From an uncultured Clostridia bacterium (GTDB lineage: Bacteria; Bacillota; Clostridia; UBA1381), in the NCBI GenBank assembly GCA_934454215.1, contig CAKSGG010000191.1:1-5480 (forward strand): a stretch of 5,480 bases of DNA. The letters are read 5' to 3'. The notes under the pieces were generated by a model that was not told the origin of the DNA, searched no databases, and saw only the letters and a list, made by a program, of their open reading frames with translations. This document shows positions 1-4,985 of this stretch, one piece after another (the stretch's first letter is position 1; each line of letters begins with the position of its first letter). The translations under genes and the position numbers were made by a program.

Positions 1-607
1 GAATAAGGCTGCTTTCGTAGCCTTCGGGAATTGTAATTACACCCTTGAACTGCTTCCATTCGTCGGTAACTTCCATACCGTCTTCGCCGTAGGTATCGGT
101 AAAGGCATTGTAGGCATAGCCGCCGCCGTTCTGGAAGCCCATGTTGAAGCGTGTTTTTGCGCCTTCGTCCTTGGTCTTTACATAGATGCTTACAACAAGT
201 TTATCGCCGTCTTTTATATCCGACGGTGCATAATAAACTCTTGCTTTACTTGCGTCAGTTTCCCTCGAAAAAAGAAGACCGTTTATTGCTCCGGAGGGAA
301 CCGGCGTCTTGTCGCTTACGACAAACTGAAGCATATTTCTTGTGTTTCCGTCGTAATCGACAACAGATGCCGCCTGAGTACAGTCAACGGAAGTGCAATT
401 TCTTCCGCCGATATCTGCGCCCGACCAAAGCATATAGCATTCGCTTGGGTCATAGAGCAAATTGTCGTCAGCTATCTTCGTTGAACCCTGTTCAACATAG
501 GTTTTCACAAAATCCTCGGACAAATCAGCCGAAGCCGAAACCGTCACTGCGGCAAGGCTTGTAACAAGCATTGTCAGCACAAGGAACAGTGTGATAAATC
601 GTTTCAT
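1..607 (-). CDS. Secreted protein of unknown function, N-terminal part (cut by window edge)
   Basis: This is an open minus-strand frame of 202 codons with no stop before the left edge, so only the N-terminus is seen. It starts MKRFITLFLV and has a clear Sec signal peptide: Lys2/Arg3, a hydrophobic core at about 4-21, and a likely signal peptidase I cut after Ala-Ser-Ala near residue 27. The mature part has two cysteines close together (71 and 76), a Gly-rich run near 160-163 and alternating hydrophobic strands (for example LVVSIYVKT near 137-145, and WKQFKGVITIP near 184-194). That pattern resembles beta-sandwich carbohydrate-binding modules (CBM4/9-like) at the front of secreted glycoside hydrolases or cell-surface proteins, but no catalytic part is visible, so the function is open. 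The start is supported by GGAGGA seven bases upstream (615-620 on the plus strand). It is divergent from the epimerase operon and so independently transcribed. Confidence 0.85.
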   Translation of the reverse strand, partial: MKRFITLFLVLTMLVTSLAAVTVSASADLSEDFVKTYVEQGSTKIADDNLLYDPSECYMLWSGADIGGRNCTSVDCTQAASVVDYDGNTRNMLQFVVSDKTPVPSGAINGLLFSRETDASKARVYYAPSDIKDGDKLVVSIYVKTKDEGAKTRFNMGFQNGGGYAYNAFTDTYGEDGMEVTDEWKQFKGVITIPEGYESSLI

Positions 608-614
608 AAAACAT

Positions 615-659
615 TCCTCCTTAAAATTTTCTGAAATACTCTTTACATTAATTATATCA
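615..659 (-). promoter_or_regulatory. Promoter and RBS of the minus-strand secreted protein
   Basis: Read on the minus strand, an extended -10 element TGATATAAT lies at 659-651, which predicts a transcript start near 644. I see no convincing -35 hexamer at the usual spacing, in keeping with extended -10 promoters. The ribosome site GGAGGA is at 620-615, seven bases before the ATG at 607. Confidence 0.55.
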
Positions 660-837
660 CAAATGGCTTCAAAATAAATACCACAATCCGTTCGCTTTTT
701 TTGGCTCTATTGCTGTGTGTTTTTAAAAAAGTATCATATTCGGGAATCGCTTTTTTCAGCTCGGATTGCCCCGTTTTTATTATAAATCCGGGCGTGTTAA
801 TTCCAAAAGCCGCACTGTGTTATTTTTATGTAAATTG
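660..837. other. Divergent intergenic region between the secreted protein and the epimerase operon
   Basis: No coding region is supported here on either strand. It holds an imperfect direct repeat (692-713 and 747-769: a shared TCGCTTTTTT, then GCTC, then ATTGC), and a weak bulged hairpin (CGGGAATC at 741-748 against GATTGCCCCG at 764-773) followed by five T. Neither has a clear role. The flanking promoters face outward. Confidence 0.5.
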
Positions 838-878
838 TTGACCTTACGGCAAAAAAATGGTATACTGTTTATAAGGAG
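838..878 (+). promoter_or_regulatory. Sigma-A promoter and RBS of the epimerase-regulator-kinase operon
   Basis: TTGACC (838-843) and TATACT (861-866) are separated by exactly 17 bp, and a TG one base before the -10 (858-859) makes it an extended -10 as well, so it should be strong without an activator. The expected transcript start is about 873. That is at the beginning of the ribosome site AAGGAG (873-878), leaving a leader of only about 15 bases before the ATG at 888. Confidence 0.75.
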
Positions 879-887
879 TTGATTTTC

Positions 888-1943
888 ATGCTTAACAATA
901 ATATTAATTTGAATAATTCGTGCGTATTGCTTACCGGTGCGGCAGGGTTTATAGGGTCTGTCACGGCAAAAAAACTGTTTGAAAAATATCCGGACATCAA
1001 AATTGTCGGGATTGACAACATGAACGATTACTATGATGTTTCTATAAAGGAATACCGCCTTGATGAAATAGACACCCTCGGCAAAAACTGGACATTTATC
1101 AAAGGCAGTATCGCAGACCGCAGCCTATTATTTGATATTTACGAAAAATACAAGCCGAATGTTACGATAAATCTCGCGGCACAGGCAGGGGTGCGCTACA
1201 GCATAACAAACCCCGATGTGTATATAGAGAGCAACATAATCGGATTTTACAATATTTTAGAGGCTTGCAGAAAATTCGGAACCGACCACCTTGTTTATGC
1301 TTCAAGCTCGTCGGTTTACGGCTCGAACAAGAAAATCCCGTACAGCACGGAGGATAAGACCGACACACCGTTTTCGCTCTATGCGGCAACGAAAAAATCG
1401 AACGAGCTTATGGCACATTCCTACAGCAAGCTTTATAATATACCGTCAACCGGGCTGAGATTTTTCACGGTATACGGCCCGGCAGGCCGCCCGGACATGG
1501 CGTACTTCGGGTTTACAAACAAGCTGATAAACGGCGAAACAATCAAAATATTCAACTACGGCAACTGCAAGCGCGACTTTACATATGTTGACGATATTGC
1601 CGAGGGCGTAATAAAGGTCACCGCGTCGGCACCCGAGAAAAAGGACGGAGAGGACGGTCTGCCCATTCCGCCGTACAGGGTATATAATATAGGGAACAAC
1701 CACCCGGAAAATCTTCTTGACTTTGTAGATACGCTCCAGAAAGAGCTTGTCGCAGCAGGAGTTTTGCCGGAGGATTACGATTTTGAAGCACATAAGGAGC
1801 TTGTCCCAATGCAGCCCGGCGATGTGCCCGTAACATATGCCGACACAAAGCCCTTAGAGCGTGATTTCGGCTTTAAGCCCTCCACCCCCCTCTCCGAAGG
1901 CTTAAGGAAATTTGCAAAATGGTATAAGGAATTTTACAGATAA
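888..1943 (+). CDS. UDP-glucuronate 4-epimerase-type NAD-dependent sugar epimerase
   Basis: Extended short-chain dehydrogenase family enzyme of 351 residues, close to the usual ~335-350 for bacterial UDP-glucuronate 4-epimerases. It should interconvert UDP-glucuronate and UDP-galacturonate in the cytoplasm to supply acidic sugars for capsule, exopolysaccharide or wall polymers. Visible hallmarks are the GAAGFIG dinucleotide loop (17-23), an Asp after the second strand (43) typical of NAD use, NLAAQAGVRYS (95-105), SSSSVYG (139-145), the catalytic Tyr165-x-x-x-Lys169 pair in YAATKKS, and the RFFTVYGPAGRPDMA stretch (191-205) characteristic of this subgroup. I chose ATG 888 over an in-frame TTG at 879 because AAGGAG at 873-878 abuts the TTG and sits nine bases before the ATG. 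The next gene follows after 5 bp, so it heads an operon with a two-component system. That context is unusual, since no other polysaccharide gene is visible. Exact substrate (glucuronate versus another UDP-sugar) is inferred from motifs only. Confidence 0.9.
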   Translation: MLNNNINLNNSCVLLTGAAGFIGSVTAKKLFEKYPDIKIVGIDNMNDYYDVSIKEYRLDEIDTLGKNWTFIKGSIADRSLLFDIYEKYKPNVTINLAAQAGVRYSITNPDVYIESNIIGFYNILEACRKFGTDHLVYASSSSVYGSNKKIPYSTEDKTDTPFSLYAATKKSNELMAHSYSKLYNIPSTGLRFFTVYGPAGRPDMAYFGFTNKLINGETIKIFNYGNCKRDFTYVDDIAEGVIKVTASAPEKKDGEDGLPIPPYRVYNIGNNHPENLLDFVDTLQKELVAAGVLPEDYDFEAHKELVPMQPGDVPVTYADTKPLERDFGFKPSTPLSEGLRKFAKWYKEFYR

Positions 1944-1948
1944 CGGTT

Positions 1949-2716
1949 ATGGAATTATTATTTAACATTGTAATTTGCGATGATGATGCCGCTTTTCTGG
2001 ACACGGTTTATAAAAAAGTTTCGGAAATAGCTTTTCAGAACGGCTGCAAATGCAAAATCACACAGCTGTACAGCGGAAACGAGCTTATTGATTACTGTAA
2101 GAATAATGCGGTTGACATTATTCTTACAGATATTGATATGCCCGATTTTTCCTCTGCAAAAATCAGAAAAACCAACAACACGGACGGATTTAAGGCTGCA
2201 AAAACGATACAGGATGAAAACCCCGGAACAGAGGTTCTTTTTATAAGCGCCCATGAGGAACTTGCGTATCAGTCTTTCAGGTACCGTCCGTTTTCGTTTG
2301 TAAGCAAACGTGATTTGGGTATGCTGGAGGAAGACCTCGGCGAACTTCTGCAAAAGCTTAGAAAGCGCAAAACTCAAAATTCTCTGTTTCATCTGACTGT
2401 CGGTAAAAAATCATATTCAATCAATACGGATGAAATTATGTATTTCCGAAGCGACAGGCATTACATACGCTCATACGGCGCTGACGGCAAAGAAAAATCA
2501 TATCGCCTGAACATAAACGAGGCGTATGACCAACTGAAGGAAGCCGATTTTATTTTCGCTCACAGAAGCTATCTTGTAAACTGCAAGTTTATAAAGTATT
2601 TTGACACCCGGCTCATCATACTGACCGACGGACTTGAGATAAATGTCACTCGTGACAGCAAAAAATCCCGCGAGGCTCAGTATATTTTCGGAAAATACAA
2701 AAGGAGTCTGAGATGA
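1949..2716 (+). CDS. AgrA-like response regulator (receiver + LytTR DNA-binding domain)
   Basis: A 255-residue two-domain transcription regulator. The receiver occupies about 5-130: acidic cluster Asp11-Asp13, phospho-acceptor Asp61 in LTDIDMP, Ser100 at the switch position and Lys120 in FVSK. The C-terminal half (about 146-250) is a LytTR domain, shown by IMYFRSDRHYIRSY (163-176) and the HRSYLVN motif followed by LTDGLEINVTRDSKK. LytTR proteins bind pairs of short direct repeats spaced about two helical turns apart, and such a pair lies upstream of agrB (4054-4090). A stretch of roughly 12 extra residues (about 66-78, polar and basic) separates MP from DGF in the loop after the phospho-aspartate, which in most receivers is very short. 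The start has no good ribosome site (the nearest AAGGA is 18 bases away). With the epimerase stop 5 bp upstream, translation is probably coupled. Its cognate kinase overlaps the 3' end by 4 bp. Confidence 0.92.
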   Translation: MELLFNIVICDDDAAFLDTVYKKVSEIAFQNGCKCKITQLYSGNELIDYCKNNAVDIILTDIDMPDFSSAKIRKTNNTDGFKAAKTIQDENPGTEVLFISAHEELAYQSFRYRPFSFVSKRDLGMLEEDLGELLQKLRKRKTQNSLFHLTVGKKSYSINTDEIMYFRSDRHYIRSYGADGKEKSYRLNINEAYDQLKEADFIFAHRSYLVNCKFIKYFDTRLIILTDGLEINVTRDSKKSREAQYIFGKYKRSLR

Positions 2717-4005
2717 TAAGTTTATTTGAACTCGGAATAAATATTCTGGAAATGTTCATTGTGCTGATGTTTCTGACATTTTATTTCGGAAGCAAATTCG
2801 GCGGAATCAGAGCCGTTATGGGCTTTCTTGCCGGCTGGGTGGTGACGGTCGGAATAATTACATTTCTGAACACGCTTTTTATATACGAAGCTTTTCTCGG
2901 AATAATTTTTGCGCTTCTGTATTTTATTTATTGCGTACTGTTTCTGAAAGGCAACACGGCGGTAAAACTGTTTGTTTCAAGCTTTATCAATTGTGCAGTG
3001 TATTCAATAGCCCTTGCCTCGGCACTGCTTGTAAGCGTTTTTTCCGGAGGAAACATCTCCGGGCTTTGCACCATGTCTGCCGAAAGAATCTGCCTGATTG
3101 TTCTCAGCAAAATTCTGCTTATTGTCACCTGCACCGCCTTGCTGAAATTCCGTTTCGGTCATGTAATAAAAAGGCATAATATGCTGCTGTTTATAGCGGC
3201 GTCATTTGTAACCGAATTATCCACCGTCGGCATAATGCAGATTTTTATGAAGTACAGCGATTTAAACAGCGAATTGCTGCTTGCGGCGGTCAGCGTGCTA
3301 ATTACAAATTTTTTCATATACTATGTATTCATTAAAACCGACAAGGAAATTGAAAGAGAAGCAAACCTCGCACTCTTAAAACAAAAGATTGAAATTGACA
3401 AAAAGAATGCCGCCGACATAGAAAGCTTATATCTGAAAGCCTGCGGTATTCATCATGATCTGTCAATACATTTTTCAACAATATCAAAGCTGATGGAAAG
3501 CGGTTCGGATAATGCGCAGAATTACATAAACTCGGTTATAAATAATCACCTCAGCTCCGCCAAAACACTTATAAAAACCGGAAACGACTGTTTTGACGCC
3601 CTGGCAAACACAAAAATCGCATTATGCGAAAAGCATGGAATCAAATGCAGAATACGGATTATGGAACATTCACTCGACATGCTGCCCCACGATGAAATCG
3701 CCGTTCTGTTCGGCAATCTTTTTGATAACGCAATTGAAGCCTCAAAAAATTCCGATAAAAAAATTATCAAGTTGGATGTCTGCCTGCAGGATTCATATAT
3801 ATCCGTGTTTATTAAAAATTCCATTGACGCTTCCGTCCTTGAATCCAACATGGATTTGAATACGACAAAGAACGATAAATTATTTCACGGTTTCGGCATA
3901 AAAAACATTAAAAGAATCGTGGATAAATACAACGGGCTGATCCGGTTCGATGAAGAAAACGGATATTTTATATGCGATATTTTAATACCTAAACCACTCA
4001 TTTAA
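2713..4005 (+). CDS. AgrC-like membrane sensor histidine kinase (GHKL/HATPase_c_5 type)
   Basis: A 430-residue peptide-sensor type kinase. The first half is very hydrophobic with about seven predicted membrane spans (roughly 8-26, 34-53, 57-78, 85-110, 125-144, 156-178, 186-207). A charged helix follows (208-242, likely coiled-coil dimer stalk), then the phospho-acceptor region GIHHDLSIHFSTIS. His248, followed by Asp249, is the likely acceptor, as in the RHD motif of AgrC. The ATPase domain shows the N box NLFDNAIEAS (335-344) and G box HGFGIKNIKRIVDKYNG (from 392), and ends with the usual ICDILIP strand. The conserved Tyr and Asn that often follow His-Asp in AgrC are replaced by Leu and Ile. 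The start is set by AAGGAG (2701-2706) six bases upstream, and the ATGA overlap with the regulator implies coupled translation. With agrBD immediately downstream it is the probable receptor for the AgrD-derived peptide. That pairing is inferred from context. Confidence 0.9.
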   Translation: MISLFELGINILEMFIVLMFLTFYFGSKFGGIRAVMGFLAGWVVTVGIITFLNTLFIYEAFLGIIFALLYFIYCVLFLKGNTAVKLFVSSFINCAVYSIALASALLVSVFSGGNISGLCTMSAERICLIVLSKILLIVTCTALLKFRFGHVIKRHNMLLFIAASFVTELSTVGIMQIFMKYSDLNSELLLAAVSVLITNFFIYYVFIKTDKEIEREANLALLKQKIEIDKKNAADIESLYLKACGIHHDLSIHFSTISKLMESGSDNAQNYINSVINNHLSSAKTLIKTGNDCFDALANTKIALCEKHGIKCRIRIMEHSLDMLPHDEIAVLFGNLFDNAIEASKNSDKKIIKLDVCLQDSYISVFIKNSIDASVLESNMDLNTTKNDKLFHGFGIKNIKRIVDKYNGLIRFDEENGYFICDILIPKPLI

Positions 4006-4034
4006 AGGTCTGCCACATCTGGCAGACTTTTTTT
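4004..4034 (+). terminator. Intrinsic terminator after the sensor kinase
   Basis: A perfect 8-bp stem, GTCTGCCA (4008-4015) with TGGCAGAC (4020-4027), closes a CATC loop. It extends through G-T and A-T pairs at its base and is followed by seven T (4028-4034). It begins at the kinase stop codon and separates the epimerase-regulator-kinase unit from agrBD. Confidence 0.92.
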
Positions 4035-4053
4035 GTCAAGATTAATTAAAAAA

Positions 4054-4090
4054 TGCATTTCATGCCAAAATACTGCTTTTCGTGCCAAAT
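4054..4090 (+). promoter_or_regulatory. Tandem direct repeats, candidate LytTR-regulator operator upstream of agrB
   Basis: TGCATTTCATGCCAAAA (4054-4070) and TGCTTTTCGTGCCAAAT (4074-4090) match at 14 of 17 positions and repeat with a 20-bp period, about two helical turns. The pair ends 6 bp before the -35 hexamer. LytTR activators such as AgrA and ComE bind two ~9-bp direct repeats about 21-22 bp apart upstream of their target promoters, so this is the expected layout for autoinduction. The repeat sequence itself does not closely match the staphylococcal AgrA or pneumococcal ComE consensus, so assignment to the regulator at 1949-2716 is inference from position and spacing. Confidence 0.7.
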
Positions 4091-4096
4091 GCAGTG

Positions 4097-4149
4097 TTGA
4101 AATATAATATAAAAACTGATATAATGTAAATACAAAAAAAGAAAAAGAG
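4097..4149 (+). promoter_or_regulatory. Promoter and RBS of the agrBD unit
   Basis: TTGAAA (4097-4102) and TATAAT (4120-4125) are 17 bp apart, with TG at 4117-4118 giving an extended -10. The start of transcription would be near 4132, giving a 26-base A-rich leader. A second TATAAT (4103-4108) could act as an alternative -10, with the downstream repeat taking the place of a -35. The ribosome site is weak (AAAGAG, 4144-4149, eight bases before ATG 4158), so agrB may be translated modestly compared with agrD. Confidence 0.7.
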
Positions 4150-4157
4150 TATATTTT

Positions 4158-4754
4158 ATGAAAAAACTTTCTTCGCTATTATTGAATGAATTATTAAAAA
4201 GAAATATTATTCCGCATGAAAAATCAGAAATATATTATACTGGGATTATGCTCCTCATTTCGGATTTAATCAATATTACCTTAGTAATAATTGCTGGTAT
4301 TTTTACACACTCTTTTTTATGGAGTATTATTTATTTGATTATGCTATGGACTGTGCGAAGATTCAGCGGAGGATTTCATGCCAAAACATATACGGTCTGT
4401 AGAATCGTAACATTGGGAACTTATATTATAATAATGTTCTTAAGCAAAACTACTGATAAGAATTATGCAATTATATCATCATTATGTAACTGTTTTGCAT
4501 TTATAACAATGGTACTCTTTGCGCCGGTTAAACACCCTAATAAGAGCCTCACAAGAAAAGAAGCAAAAGCAAATAAAATACTTTCTCTGATAGCTACTCT
4601 TTTGTGCGTAATATTTTCAATATTGTTAACTGCATACGAACGCAAAGAAGGGTTAGTTATATCATTAACCTTGTTAGCTATTGCGCTACTAATGTATGTA
4701 GGCTTGCTGACAAACAGGAAAGGAGGTGTGCAACTTGAAAAACATTACCGATAA
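4158..4754 (+). CDS. agrB: AgrB, membrane peptidase that processes the autoinducer precursor
   Basis: A 198-residue polytopic membrane protein of the AgrB family (S. aureus AgrB is 189). It cleaves the C-terminal tail of AgrD and forms the thiolactone ring, then participates in export. The family signature is plain: RRFSGGFHA with catalytic His74, and catalytic Cys81 seven residues later, the same spacing as His77/Cys84 in S. aureus. The later APVKHPNKSLT segment (122-132) matches the conserved loop between membrane spans. Hydrophobic spans lie at about 29-49, 52-66, 83-96, 102-122, 140-159 and 165-184. The ATG at 4158 gives the typical short charged amphipathic N-terminus (MKKLSSLLLNELLKR). 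The 3' end contains the AAAGGAGGTG ribosome site for agrD and overlaps agrD by 20 bp in another frame. Base composition is clearly more A+T-rich than the genes before 4005. Confidence 0.95.
   Translation: MKKLSSLLLNELLKRNIIPHEKSEIYYTGIMLLISDLINITLVIIAGIFTHSFLWSIIYLIMLWTVRRFSGGFHAKTYTVCRIVTLGTYIIIMFLSKTTDKNYAIISSLCNCFAFITMVLFAPVKHPNKSLTRKEAKANKILSLIATLLCVIFSILLTAYERKEGLVISLTLLAIALLMYVGLLTNRKGGVQLEKHYR
4719..4728 (+). promoter_or_regulatory. Strong RBS deciding the agrD start
   Basis: AAAGGAGGTG within the end of agrB is a near-perfect anti-16S match. It lies eight bases (from GGAGG) before TTG 4735, which marks that TTG as the start. An upstream in-frame GTG (4726-4728) is part of this site and cannot be its own start. 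Confidence 0.8.
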
Positions 4755-4920
4755 AATGCTTGGCTGCGTTGCTAAAACCGCAGAAGAACTCTTTTTGGAA
4801 TCATTAGGTCTTGCATCGTGCGGTTGTGCTTACGAACCGAAACTTTCAGAAAAAACACAGAATTTTAAAGCAAAACATAAGTCAAAAATAGAAATGATAT
4901 ATGACAAAATCATAGGATAA
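4735..4920 (+). CDS. agrD: AgrD-like cyclic autoinducer peptide precursor
   Basis: A small 61-residue precursor that starts at TTG 4735, chosen from the strong ribosome site eight bases before it. It overlaps the end of agrB by 20 bp, so the two are translationally linked. The N-terminal segment (MKNITDKMLGCVAKTAEELF) is amphipathic, as needed for membrane placement. The signal core follows: SLGLAS then Cys29-Gly-Cys31-Ala-Tyr33, and directly after it Glu34-Pro35-Lys, the conserved acidic/Pro motif after the AgrB cut site. The predicted signal is a five-residue thiolactone joining Cys29 to the Tyr33 carboxyl, with an N-terminal tail of unknown length. Odd features are a second Cys inside the ring and a 28-residue lysine-rich tail (34-61), about twice the usual length and not predominantly acidic. 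An ATG at residue 8 (4756) is a less likely start because it lacks a ribosome site. Confidence 0.9.
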   Translation: MKNITDKMLGCVAKTAEELFLESLGLASCGCAYEPKLSEKTQNFKAKHKSKIEMIYDKIIG

Positions 4921-4985
4921 TCTATTTTTGCAATGCAAAAACACTTTCACACTATTAAAAACATATTTGAAGGGAACGGATTTAT
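4921..4985 (+). other. agrD-effector spacer with short interrupted palindrome
   Basis: The spacer holds TTTTTGCA (4925-4932), one A, then TGCAAAAA (4934-4941), an 8+1+8 palindrome. It is A/T-rich, has almost no loop and no following T run, so it is not a terminator. It could be a protein site or chance. Confidence 0.4.

Noticed and set aside
151..564. Plus-strand open frame of 137 codons
   Set aside because: It lies opposite the minus-strand secreted-protein gene, has no ribosome site, and its Arg/Leu/Ser-rich composition is that of an antisense shadow. The minus-strand frame has a signal peptide and a GGAGGA site.
741..778. Possible terminator in the divergent intergenic region
   Set aside because: The stem is bulged with a 15-base loop and there is no plus-strand gene upstream for it to terminate.
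797..808. TTAATTCCAAAA as a regulator half-site upstream of the epimerase
   Set aside because: It matches the agrB box at 10 of 12 positions, but no partner lies 20 bp to either side and it is 29 bp from the -35. Probably chance.
879..887. TTG at 879 as epimerase start
   Set aside because: The AAGGAG ribosome site ends at 878, directly against this TTG, so no spacing is left. ATG 888 has nine bases of spacing.
2928..3859. Several alternative-frame open frames inside the kinase gene
   Set aside because: They lack ribosome sites and lie wholly within a well-supported kinase coding region.
4726..4734. GTG at 4726 as agrD start
   Set aside because: The codon is part of the AAAGGAGGTG ribosome site itself. 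TTG 4735 has correct spacing.
4925..4941. Palindrome after agrD as a terminator
   Set aside because: The stem is A/T-rich, has essentially no loop and no trailing T run, so it should not stop transcription.
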